26,481 bases of DNA from Phycisphaera sp. Its GTDB lineage: Bacteria; Planctomycetota; Phycisphaerae; Phycisphaerales; UBA1924. The notes under the pieces were generated by a model that worked only from the letters and a program-made list of their open reading frames with translations, did no database searches and had not been told where the DNA came from. Shown piece by piece: positions 1 through 7,872 of the stretch (the stretch's first letter is position 1; each line of letters begins with the position of its first letter). Position numbers and translations under genes: made by a program. Location of the stretch: the NCBI GenBank assembly GCA_020639255.1, contig JACKGZ010000011.1, positions 1 to 26,481 of the forward strand, in the 5' to 3' direction.

Positions 1-326
1 AACTGACGCGCGTTGAACAAATCCGAGCCCCATACGAGGTCGACCCACACGATCGAAAGTCCAATCGCGCTGGAGCTTCGAACGCGGCGCACGCCGGTCA
101 TCCCGTTGACCGCGGACTCAATCGGGAACGTCACGTACTGCTCTACCTCGTCGGCCGCGAGACCGTCAGACTCGGCCATCACGACGACCGTCGGCGCGTT
201 GAGCTCGGGGAATACGTCGACACTCATGCGGGGCATGCGGTATCCCGCATATGTGACCACAAGGACCGACAGAATCAGCACCAGCGACGAGTATCGAAGC
301 GAGAAACGGATGACGGCTTTCAGCAC
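1..326 (-). CDS. Heavy-metal efflux RND permease, N-terminal fragment (CusA/CzcA type)
   Basis: Inner-membrane proton-driven pump subunit of a tripartite metal efflux system; only the first 108 codons are in the window and the gene continues past the left edge. I translated it by hand from a GTG at 326-324: it begins MLKAVIRFSLRYSSLVLILS, a first transmembrane helix, followed by the hallmark DVFPELNAPTVVV and a GLAADEVEQYVTFPIES stretch typical of the HME-RND family (periplasmic porter domain start). A GGGGAGGA Shine-Dalgarno sequence lies inside the end of the adaptor gene, whose TGA is only 3 bp upstream, so the two are translationally linked. Copper/silver versus zinc/cobalt/cadmium specificity cannot be decided, because the diagnostic residues in transmembrane helix 4 are outside the window. 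Confidence 0.9.
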   Translation of the reverse strand, partial: MLKAVIRFSLRYSSLVLILSVLVVTYAGYRMPRMSVDVFPELNAPTVVVMAESDGLAADEVEQYVTFPIESAVNGMTGVRRVRSSSAIGLSIVWVDLVWGSDLFNARQ

Positions 327-329
327 GGT

Positions 330-1775
330 TCAGTCCTCCCCTTCATGGAACGTGCCGTCGGCGTGGAAGTGACCGCCCTTCTGGATCGACCCACTCGTGG
401 CGAGCATGAGCTGGAAGGCGCCGTCGAGCACAATCTCATCGCCCTCGCGCACGCCACTGAGCAGCTCCACCCAACGTCCGTCGTCCATACCGAGATCTGC
501 TTCGATGCGGATCGCCTCGTTCGGGTTGTCCGGTGCGCGACGGAAGATCACCGGCGTCAGGCCGTCACGTTGTACCGCCGCGAGCGGGATCGCAAGCTCG
601 GACCCTCCCGACTCGCTCGTCACGATCTCGAGCTGAGCCGTCACGCCCGGTCTGGCCCACGCACGAAGCGACTCGGGAGTCACGTAGAGATCCAGCGTCC
701 GATCGTCGGGCTTGCCCGAGAGGCCGATCCGGAGTGTTCCGGTCATTGTCTCCTGCAACGCAACTGCGCGCCCCGAAGCAGTGGGCACGGGCGGCACGAT
801 CGTGACTGCCAAGCCGTCGCGCAGCACACCCAGGTCGCTCTGCAGACCCGACGCCTTAACGCGCAGACGTTCGGGTTGAACTACCGTCAACACCGAAGTC
901 TCCTGGTTCGCCCACGACCCTGTTGTCGTGCCGAAGCCTTCGATGATGCCCGGTTCCACCGCACGTACTTCGATGCTTTCGATCGTCGCCCACACCGCGC
1001 GCGAATCGCCCGGCACGCCAGCCGATTCGAGTAGCGACTGCGGATTCAGTGATGTGATAATCGACGCCGAACCGAGCAGGAACTCAAACCGCGAGCGGGC
1101 CGACTCGATGTCGGCCGACGCCTTGAGTTCCTCCGCACGCAGCAGCGCGTGGTTCTCGTGCACGCTCGTTAGTTCCGAGCGAGCAGCCGCCAGCTCGGCG
1201 CGGGCCGAGGTGAGCAGCTGGTTGCGACCGCCACCTGCCTCACGGGCTGTCTCCAGCTGCGCCAGCCGCTCCTCCCACACCTCGACGCTCTTGCGTAGGC
1301 TCGCCTCGTGCTGCTCGTGTGCCTCGAACAGCGGGCCGTAGGTTGCGAGTTGGACACGAAGCCGCTCGATCTCCGACTCGGTTTCGGTCAGGCGCTGCTG
1401 TAGCTCACGCCAGCTCGGCGAGTCGATGGTGTACAGCGCATCACCCGCCTCCACCCTGTCGAACTGATCGACGAACAGCTCCACCAGCCCCGTGAGCGCC
1501 GGGCGGTACTCACGACGCGCGGAGGGCTCGTACTCGAACCATCCCGGCGCACGGAGTGTGTGCGCCACTGCGCGCCGCTCGACGCGCACGAAGCTCACGC
1601 CCAGGTTCTGCCTTACAGAAGCGGGGATCGCAACGCGATTCGATTGAGTGGGCGTTGGCTCGTCATTGTGCCCGAGTGACTCCTTTGTCGCACTTTCATC
1701 GCGCGAGCATGCTTGCATTGGTACGAGTGCACATACGAGCACTGCTATCAGGAAGAATCCGGTCTGGTGTATCAT
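330..1775 (-). CDS. Efflux RND periplasmic adaptor lipoprotein (HlyD/CusB family)
   Basis: Membrane-fusion protein joining the inner-membrane RND pump to the outer-membrane channel. The 481-residue product has an N-terminal hydrophobic signal ending in MQAC (Cys23), suggesting lipid anchoring. A barrel-sandwich half follows (GLVELFVDQFDRVEAGDALYTI), then a long coiled-coil hairpin from about residue 120 to 235 rich in Glu, Arg and Leu heptads. The second lipoyl half and beta-barrel come next, and a C-terminal membrane-proximal domain ends with a His-containing tail (GGHFHADGTFHEGED) that could bind metal. The ATG overlaps the TGA of the upstream outer-membrane gene as ATGA, and the permease starts 3 bp after its stop, so the three form one operon. 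Family assignment is firm; the substrate is inferred only as a transition metal. Confidence 0.9.
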   Translation of the reverse strand: MIHQTGFFLIAVLVCALVPMQACSRDESATKESLGHNDEPTPTQSNRVAIPASVRQNLGVSFVRVERRAVAHTLRAPGWFEYEPSARREYRPALTGLVELFVDQFDRVEAGDALYTIDSPSWRELQQRLTETESEIERLRVQLATYGPLFEAHEQHEASLRKSVEVWEERLAQLETAREAGGGRNQLLTSARAELAAARSELTSVHENHALLRAEELKASADIESARSRFEFLLGSASIITSLNPQSLLESAGVPGDSRAVWATIESIEVRAVEPGIIEGFGTTTGSWANQETSVLTVVQPERLRVKASGLQSDLGVLRDGLAVTIVPPVPTASGRAVALQETMTGTLRIGLSGKPDDRTLDLYVTPESLRAWARPGVTAQLEIVTSESGGSELAIPLAAVQRDGLTPVIFRRAPDNPNEAIRIEADLGMDDGRWVELLSGVREGDEIVLDGAFQLMLATSGSIQKGGHFHADGTFHEGED

Positions 1776-3205
1776 CGGTCACCGCCTTCTGGCTGTGTGG
1801 AATCGGTTGCTGTGGGCTTGTCTGTCGGCGTGGGTCGTACGGGTTGATCAGGGCCGAGGAGTCGTGCGATCTCAATAGCAGCCTCTGCACGCTCGACACG
1901 CAGAGCCAACAATGCGCCGATCGATTCCTGCTGCCGTGTCAGCGTTTCCAGCAGAAGCGGGATATCGACCTCGCCGAGTTCGAGCAACTCGGCCACTTCA
2001 CGGCTCTGCTCGTCGAGCATCGGAGCCAGTACGCCCTCGTAGATCGCCAGTTGCTCGTCCGCAGCGGTCAGCTGCGAGCGAGCACGCGCATAATCAATAA
2101 TGAGGCGTTCCAGCGTCGTCTCCGCTTCCGCTCTCGCTCGGGCTCGTCGCGATTCCGCCTCGGCGATCCCTGCGCGATTCGCGTTCAGCACCGGGATTGC
2201 GATCGACGCGCCCAGCAGCAAGCGGTCATCGTTGCTCTCGCTGCCGTAGCCGATGCCGATGTCCAGATCCGGGTACTGCTTGCGGATCTCGAGACGCAGC
2301 GACTCCTCGGCGACCTGATACTCTGCCCGCAAAACATCAAGCATCGTGTTGCAATCGATTATCCGTTCGATCGGGAGGGCACGCTCGGCCATCACTGACG
2401 CACCGAGTTCCGGCAACAGCATTACATCGGCATCGCCCGGCAGACCCATCAAAGCAAGCAGCCGGCTCCGTAGCCCACGGCGGCGAAGATCGTCCTCGAT
2501 CACATGCGATCGGAAACGCGTGACTTCCGCATGGACAAGCCTGGATTCCACGCGCGTGATCTCATCCACGCCCTCGAGTTGGCTCGCCACCGATTCGATC
2601 CGTTCGATCTGCATGAGCGTTTGGCGGATGCGGCGGCTGTGCTCCTCAGCCGCCGACCAACGCACCCACGCTGCGTGCACCGCTGAACGAATATCCCATT
2701 CCGCGTTGACGACCCTGCACAACTCGGCCTTGTAAGCCGCGTCCGCGAGGGCTTTCTCAATGTCCAGTCGGCCCGAAATCGGGAGCGTCATGCCGAGCGT
2801 GAGTCCGAACTCGAAAGGTCCGCTGGGTGACAGCAGTTCTGCGCCGTCGAACCCGAACACCGGATCCTGCCAGCGGCCGGCGTTCTCTGCGGTTGCCAGG
2901 GCGACCCCTGCGTCGAGCCTCGCGAGGCGCAGGTCGGCGTTGTAAAAGAGCGCGAGCACTTCGCCTTCTTCTCGCGAGATTCCGTCGGTCAGATCGACAT
3001 GATCGGGAGCCGGTTCGCCCTGTTTGTTGAGCCGATCGAGAAAGTTGGCGATCGATTCCTGGTCGGATGCTCGCTTCGTCAGGGCCGATCGGTGGGCTGA
3101 GAGATCCAGGGGTTGCTTCGTGTACCGCTGGCAGCCAGTGATTGACAACGCCGTGAGCACAGCGCAAACAAGCCGCGCACAGCGGGGGAATTGAGTGTCT
3201 TGCAT
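1772..3205 (-). CDS. TolC/CusC-family outer-membrane efflux lipoprotein
   Basis: Outer-membrane channel of the tripartite efflux system. The 477-residue product carries a lipoprotein signal with lipobox SITGC near residue 20. Two repeated outer-membrane-efflux-protein halves follow: the first contains EGEVLALFYNADLRLARLDAG and GFDGAELLSPSGPFEFG, the second YPDLDIGIGYGSESNDDRLLLGASIAIPVLNANRAGIAEAE, the classic end-of-strand signature of CusC/CzcC proteins (segments quoted only in part). Long alpha-helical stretches rich in Arg, Glu and Leu fit the periplasmic helical tunnel. A TTG at 3220 is also in frame, but ATG at 3205 directly precedes the signal peptide and is preferred; its ribosome site is weak. 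The stop overlaps the adaptor start by 4 bp. Confidence 0.88.
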   Translation of the reverse strand: MQDTQFPRCARLVCAVLTALSITGCQRYTKQPLDLSAHRSALTKRASDQESIANFLDRLNKQGEPAPDHVDLTDGISREEGEVLALFYNADLRLARLDAGVALATAENAGRWQDPVFGFDGAELLSPSGPFEFGLTLGMTLPISGRLDIEKALADAAYKAELCRVVNAEWDIRSAVHAAWVRWSAAEEHSRRIRQTLMQIERIESVASQLEGVDEITRVESRLVHAEVTRFRSHVIEDDLRRRGLRSRLLALMGLPGDADVMLLPELGASVMAERALPIERIIDCNTMLDVLRAEYQVAEESLRLEIRKQYPDLDIGIGYGSESNDDRLLLGASIAIPVLNANRAGIAEAESRRARARAEAETTLERLIIDYARARSQLTAADEQLAIYEGVLAPMLDEQSREVAELLELGEVDIPLLLETLTRQQESIGALLALRVERAEAAIEIARLLGPDQPVRPTPTDKPTATDSTQPEGGDR

Positions 3206-3289
3206 AGGGTCAGATTCCAAGTGGTCAGGGCAACACCACGCCGGGCGGCAGACAGCCGCGCAGCCACGCGTTAAAAACCTTGCTTGGAA

Positions 3290-3715
3290 TCAGAGTGTCA
3301 GGCGTGTGCAAGTGACAGCAGCGAGTCCCAGACTCACCGCGAAGTCGTCATCGGGAGGAACGATCGGCCCTCGAAGCTCGGTTTCATCCGGGAGCGTGGC
3401 GATCAGGCAAGGCACGTACCTGGCCATGCGCACACAGAGCAGCTCGCCAGTGCTCGTGCGTTGCACCGCCAGTGAATCGGAGCAGTCGAGCTCGATATCC
3501 ACGCAACCGCAGTCGTCCTCGTGCTTGTCGTGAACGCTGAGGCGAGGCGGGTCGCTCTCGTGCGAACAGGCATGGGCAGAAATGCAGGTTTCAGCAAGAA
3601 CGCTTTCAGAGTGACCATCACTCAGGCAGACCGCGCCGTAGCGTCCGAACCCTCCGACGAGGGCTTGGAGTACGAACGCAGCAAGCAGCAGGATTGCGGT
3701 CGAACGGTGCGTCAT
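3290..3715 (-). CDS. Small exported Cys/His-rich protein leading the metal-efflux operon
   Basis: A 141-residue protein of unknown function. It starts with a clear signal peptide (MTHRSTAILLLAAFVLQALV) and continues into a region dense in potential metal ligands: CLSDGH, then ETCISAHACSH, then VHDKHEDDCGCVDIELDC. At least eight Cys and six His lie within about 60 residues. It precedes the outer-membrane channel gene by 84 bp on the same strand, with a GGGAG just before its ATG, so it is probably the first gene of the efflux operon. From memory, small proteins with a similar arrangement (CxxxxGH, then CGxCVDxxL) accompany CzcCBA-like operons in other bacteria. A periplasmic metal-binding or sensing role is an inference from composition and position only. 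Confidence 0.75.
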   Translation of the reverse strand: MTHRSTAILLLAAFVLQALVGGFGRYGAVCLSDGHSESVLAETCISAHACSHESDPPRLSVHDKHEDDCGCVDIELDCSDSLAVQRTSTGELLCVRMARYVPCLIATLPDETELRGPIVPPDDDFAVSLGLAAVTCTRLTL

Positions 3716-3774
3716 CGCTCCCGAGTCTATCGGGCATCGAGGACGAAGTCATGATCGAACACCGAAACACCGAA

Positions 3775-3802
3775 CCCCTCCGGGCGTGACAGCCCGGAGG
3801 GG
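3775..3802 (-). terminator. Strong hairpin terminator after the Tricorn gene
   Basis: A perfect 11-bp GC-rich stem (CCCCTCCGGGC paired with GCCCGGAGGGG) encloses a 6-base loop, about 23 bp past the Tricorn stop. On the minus strand it is followed by a moderately T-rich tract (TTCGGTGTTTCGG). It separates the protease gene from the metal-efflux operon that begins about 60 bp further on. Confidence 0.75.
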
Positions 3803-3824
3803 GGTGATGTGAATATCCAAAGGA

Positions 3825-6800
3825 TCAGTGATCCTGCTCTAAGACGCCCATTCCCGAACGGTCCGGGTCATTCGGGCGAACGGCGGGTGTGTACGGGTTC
3901 TTCTCGATCTCGGAGAGCATCTCGGCGATTGCGGCGTCGAGCTGGGGATCCTTGCCCTTGGCGAGTTGCGAGGGATCGTCGATGACCTCGATATCAGGGT
4001 CGACGCCGTGGCCCTCGATGCCCCACGTGCCGTCGGTCTCATAGAAGCCGAAGGTCGGGACCGCGGTATAGCCGCCGTCGATCAGCCCCGGCACGCCCGA
4101 GATGCCGACGAGCCCGCCCCAGGTGCGCATGCCGATGAGCTTGCCGAGTTCGTTGTATCGGAAGAGCCATGGGAACATATCGCCGCCCGAGCCAGCGAGC
4201 CCGTTGATGAGCATGCACTTGGGTCCCTGGTGCGAGTCGTAGGGCCAGGGCCAGTCCTTGCCGTCGCGACGGGCCCAGTAGTTGGTGCGTGGGCGGTTGA
4301 GCAGCTCGATGAATCGGTTGGGGATCTGCCCGCCGCCGTTCCAGCGCTCGTCGATGATGAGCGCCTCCTTGCCGATCTGTCCGTAGAACTGCCGGAAGAG
4401 GTTGTTCTGCCCGTTGACGCCCGTGTCGGGCACGTAGATGTACCCGACCTTGCCGTCGGTCGCGTCGGCGACGTACTGGCGGTTGTGCTCGATCCACGCG
4501 CGGTATCGCAGGTTCGACTCCGAACCCATCGGCTCGATCGTGAAGTCACGAACGTTCTGTGTTTCGTCGTCGCCCACGAGCGCGTCGGCGAACGTGATGG
4601 TGGTCTGCTTGCCGGCCGTCCCGATGAACGCGGCCCAGGGATCGTCGTCGGTGTTCAGCTTGCGACCGTTCACCGCGATGATGTACGTGCCCTCGTTGAT
4701 GTCCATGCCGAGCTGCTTAAGCGGGTTGCGTGAGTCGGAATCCCAGTCGGCACCCTCGTAGATCTTGGCGATGCGGTAGGCGGTGTGGTCGTTGCCGTCA
4801 TCGCCTGTCTCGCTGGCGAGCTCGAAGTCGACGCCGAGCAACCCGACCGGGCGGGTGGGGGCACTCTCGCCGTCGCCGCCCCAGTAGTACGCATGCCCGA
4901 CGTTGAGCTCGGCGATCATCTCACCGATGATGAAGCTCACGTCCTCGCGGCTGGCCGCGTCCTGGAGCATCGCGTGGTACTGCTCGTAGACGTGATCCCA
5001 ATCCACGCCGTGCATGTTGTTCACGTAGAAGAAGTCGCGGTGGCGGCGCCAGGCGTCGGTGAACAGCTCTTCCCACTCTTCGCGCGGATTCACGACTTTC
5101 GTGAGGCCCGAGGCGTCGAGCGGATCGCTGAACGACTGCCCCGCAGCCGCGGAGACGATGGCGAACCTGTTGGAACCCTGTGCGACGAGCAGTTTCTTGC
5201 CGTCGCCCGAGATTCCGACGAGCCCCGCGCCGCCCATCACGGTCTTTTCGCCCGGCTCTTCCTCGGTCGGGTCGAAAAGCTTGATGCTTGGCCCAGCCTC
5301 GCCCATGCTCATGTAGATGAGCTGACCCTTGTCATTCGAGACGAGCGCCGGGAATGTGCCTGCGTCGATAGGCAGTTCGAAGCCGCGGGCTTCGAACCCC
5401 TCGAAGTCGATTTCGACGGGTTTGACTTCCTCGCTGTCGCCTTCGGCTCCCTCGAGGTCGGGCTTCTCATCGGTCTTGGTGGCTTCGAACGCGCCCGAGA
5501 TGCCCATCTCCGGGATGCTCCAGGTGCCCGAAATCTTGTCGCCCGACAGCGTGCCCTCCATTGTGGTCGAGACTGGTCCCTGCGCGCGGGTGGCGACAAA
5601 CTTGCCCGATGCTTCATCGAACTCGACGCTGTCGTAGGCGTTGGTCTCGCCCATCGATTCGCTCGTGCCAGTGAATGAGCCGTCCTTGTGCGCCAGGATG
5701 GTCATCTTGAACTCGAGCGTGTCCTGCTCCATGCCGGGGATCTGGCTCAGGCCCTTGGCCTCGCCGGCCCAGACGCCGTGGATCGGGTTGTCGATGAGGA
5801 AGTTGTCCTCGGGCTTGTCGCCTTCGTCACTGTCGTCGGCGTTGTCCGAGTCGTCGGCCATCTCTTCATCGCCCGAGTCCGCCTCGTCGGCTGCTTCGTC
5901 GCTCTCGCCCTTGTCGGCCTCGTCGGCTTTCTCTTCGTCCTCGGCCTTCTCGTCTTCCCACGTCTCGTCGTCGGGTTTGACGAGCCAGGCGTTCTCGACT
6001 TCGCCGTTGAGGGGCACTGCGATCAGCTTGCCCGTGCGGTCGTAGATGAACGTCGAGCCGACGTCCTCGTACTTGGGCGTCGTGAACTCGCGGTTCGAGA
6101 CGTAGTACAGGAAGTTGCCCTTGCGGCTGAACTCCGGGTTCACGTCGTTGAAGAACCCGCTCGTCACCTTGCGCGACTCACCGGCCTCGACGTCGTAGAT
6201 CCAGATCGATGACGAGAAGCTCTCGGGCTCGGACTTGTTGTACGCGATGTAGCGTGAGTCGTGGCTCCAAGAGACAGCCGGCTGGTTGGCCCACTCGTCC
6301 CGATCGACCGGCTTCGATTCGCCCGATTCGACATCGATCAGCGTGATCGCGCCGGACTTGTCGGTGATCAGGATCTTCTTCGAGTCGGGCGACCAGGCCG
6401 TGCCGAAGAAGTAGTTGTGCCCGGTGTCGGTGAGCTTGCGGGTCTCGCCCTTGCCGTCGGACTGGGTGACGTAGAGCTCGTACTCGCCCGATTCGTCGGA
6501 GAAGTAGCTGATCCACCGCCCGTCGGGGCTCCAGGCCGGGTTGCGCTCGGCGGAGCCGGACGAGTCGGTGATCTGCCGCGGTGCGCCGTTCTTGGCGGGC
6601 ACGGTCCAGATGTCGCCGCGGGCTTCGACGACGGCCCGCTTGCCTGTCGACGAGATCGCGCCCGATGCGATGAAATCAGCAGCGTTCACCGTGTGGTCAC
6701 GGAGCTTCGGACGATCGCCCGGCACGGTGACCTCGATCGCCTTGGACTTCTTCGAGCGGAGGTTCAGGAGTTGGAGCGTCGAGCCGTTCTGGAAGACGAT

Positions 6801-7628
6801 CTCGCCCTCGTTCTTGTCGCCAGGCCCCATCGAGGGGAACTTGCAGTCGTAGTCGGCGAACTTCGTCACCTGCTCGCGTTTGTCGGTCTTGGTGTCGTAG
6901 CTCCAGATGTTGAGCCGGTGCTCGGGCCCGTTGTCCGAGAGGTAGTACACCTTTGTGTCGTGCCACATCGGGATGGAATCGGTGCCTTCCCAGTCCGTGA
7001 TTTTGCGGCTTTCGAGCGTTTCGACATTGAAGATCCAGATGTCGGTCGCCATGCCGCCGCGGTAGCGTTTCCAGGTGCGTGTGTCGCGCGAGTGGGGGGT
7101 GTATGCGATCCACTTGCCGTCCGGGCTCATCGAGCCGTTCGCGCCGTAGGGCACAGGTACACGGCTTGGAAGCCCACCTTCAGGCGAGACGGTGAAGATC
7201 CCGGTCTGTCGGCCGAGCCCCTCGAGCCCGTTCATGAAGTAGAGCAACTCGCCTTGAGCGGTCCAGTCGGTCAGCCATTCGAACGAAGGGTGATGCGTGA
7301 CGCGTTCGGGCACGCCGCCGGCGACGGACATGGTGTACAGGTCGTTCCCGCCGTCGTAGTTGGCGGAGAAGGCGATCGTCTGTCCATCCGGGCTGAACTT
7401 GGCGAGCCCCTCGGATCCTGCCGGGCTGGAGAGCTTGGTCGCGGTTCCGCCGTCCTTCGAGACCAGCCACAGATCGTTGGCGTAGCTGAACACGATGTGC
7501 GTCTTGCTGACATCCGGATACCTGAGCATCCCGGCGTGTGGGGATATGTCCTGAGCCGCGGCCGATTGACCCGCAGCGAGCACGAGGACAGCTGCCGAAC
7601 GAGACGCAAGTCGTGTGACTACATGCAT
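3825..7628 (-). CDS. Exported Tricorn-type S41 family protease with inserted beta-domain
   Basis: Large periplasmic peptidase related to archaeal Tricorn, which trims oligopeptides. ATG at 7628 is chosen because it starts a signal peptide (MHVVTRLASRSAAVLVLAAG, cleavage near AAAQ) behind AGGGAA; the frame stays open 28 codons further upstream. The product is 1,267 residues. It begins with WD40/TolB-like propeller repeats (KFSPDGQTIAFSA, NPAWSPDGRWISYFSDESGE, TAWSPDSKKI). Asp/Glu-rich linkers lie at about 552-606 and 718-734, bracketing an extra beta-rich segment (about 610-715). C1 and PDZ regions come next, then the S41 domain: NVGHAYYWGGD near 913 holds the catalytic His, AGSGGDMFPW near 1146 the nucleophile Ser, RTWGGLVGIS the substrate-site loop, and IEGHGVDPDIEV near 1204 the acidic residue. 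Family assignment is secure; substrates are unknown. Confidence 0.93.
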   Translation of the reverse strand: MHVVTRLASRSAAVLVLAAGQSAAAQDISPHAGMLRYPDVSKTHIVFSYANDLWLVSKDGGTATKLSSPAGSEGLAKFSPDGQTIAFSANYDGGNDLYTMSVAGGVPERVTHHPSFEWLTDWTAQGELLYFMNGLEGLGRQTGIFTVSPEGGLPSRVPVPYGANGSMSPDGKWIAYTPHSRDTRTWKRYRGGMATDIWIFNVETLESRKITDWEGTDSIPMWHDTKVYYLSDNGPEHRLNIWSYDTKTDKREQVTKFADYDCKFPSMGPGDKNEGEIVFQNGSTLQLLNLRSKKSKAIEVTVPGDRPKLRDHTVNAADFIASGAISSTGKRAVVEARGDIWTVPAKNGAPRQITDSSGSAERNPAWSPDGRWISYFSDESGEYELYVTQSDGKGETRKLTDTGHNYFFGTAWSPDSKKILITDKSGAITLIDVESGESKPVDRDEWANQPAVSWSHDSRYIAYNKSEPESFSSSIWIYDVEAGESRKVTSGFFNDVNPEFSRKGNFLYYVSNREFTTPKYEDVGSTFIYDRTGKLIAVPLNGEVENAWLVKPDDETWEDEKAEDEEKADEADKGESDEAADEADSGDEEMADDSDNADDSDEGDKPEDNFLIDNPIHGVWAGEAKGLSQIPGMEQDTLEFKMTILAHKDGSFTGTSESMGETNAYDSVEFDEASGKFVATRAQGPVSTTMEGTLSGDKISGTWSIPEMGISGAFEATKTDEKPDLEGAEGDSEEVKPVEIDFEGFEARGFELPIDAGTFPALVSNDKGQLIYMSMGEAGPSIKLFDPTEEEPGEKTVMGGAGLVGISGDGKKLLVAQGSNRFAIVSAAAGQSFSDPLDASGLTKVVNPREEWEELFTDAWRRHRDFFYVNNMHGVDWDHVYEQYHAMLQDAASREDVSFIIGEMIAELNVGHAYYWGGDGESAPTRPVGLLGVDFELASETGDDGNDHTAYRIAKIYEGADWDSDSRNPLKQLGMDINEGTYIIAVNGRKLNTDDDPWAAFIGTAGKQTTITFADALVGDDETQNVRDFTIEPMGSESNLRYRAWIEHNRQYVADATDGKVGYIYVPDTGVNGQNNLFRQFYGQIGKEALIIDERWNGGGQIPNRFIELLNRPRTNYWARRDGKDWPWPYDSHQGPKCMLINGLAGSGGDMFPWLFRYNELGKLIGMRTWGGLVGISGVPGLIDGGYTAVPTFGFYETDGTWGIEGHGVDPDIEVIDDPSQLAKGKDPQLDAAIAEMLSEIEKNPYTPAVRPNDPDRSGMGVLEQDH

Positions 7629-7872
7629 GTGTGATTCCCTAAAGGTACCGTGTTTGACGGGGAATGGACGTATCAGCAACGAACGCGTTACGCCGATACG
7701 CACCGCGAGCATATCTTATCTTGTCAGCACTTGATCGGATTCCCTTCTCCGCTCGTGCAACGCGGCACCACGAAGTCTCCGGCAGCCAGACTCACCGGCT
7801 ACAGGCATCGCGCAGGGCGGCAATGCTCTGTTCGCACCCTGCTTGGATGATTTCAAGCCGTCGATGTGCCGG

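Noticed and set aside
4855..4910. Tricorn catalytic Ser-His changed to Gly-His (NVGHAYYWGGD)
   Set aside because: From memory this form is common in bacterial S41 Tricorn homologues, and the nucleophile-region AGSGGD and the C-terminal Glu motif are intact, so it is not evidence of inactivity.
6261..7634. 457-residue plus-strand open frame, plus similar ones at 4785-5678 and 3966-4733
   Set aside because: They are antisense shadows of the Tricorn gene, whose propeller and S41 motifs are unambiguous.
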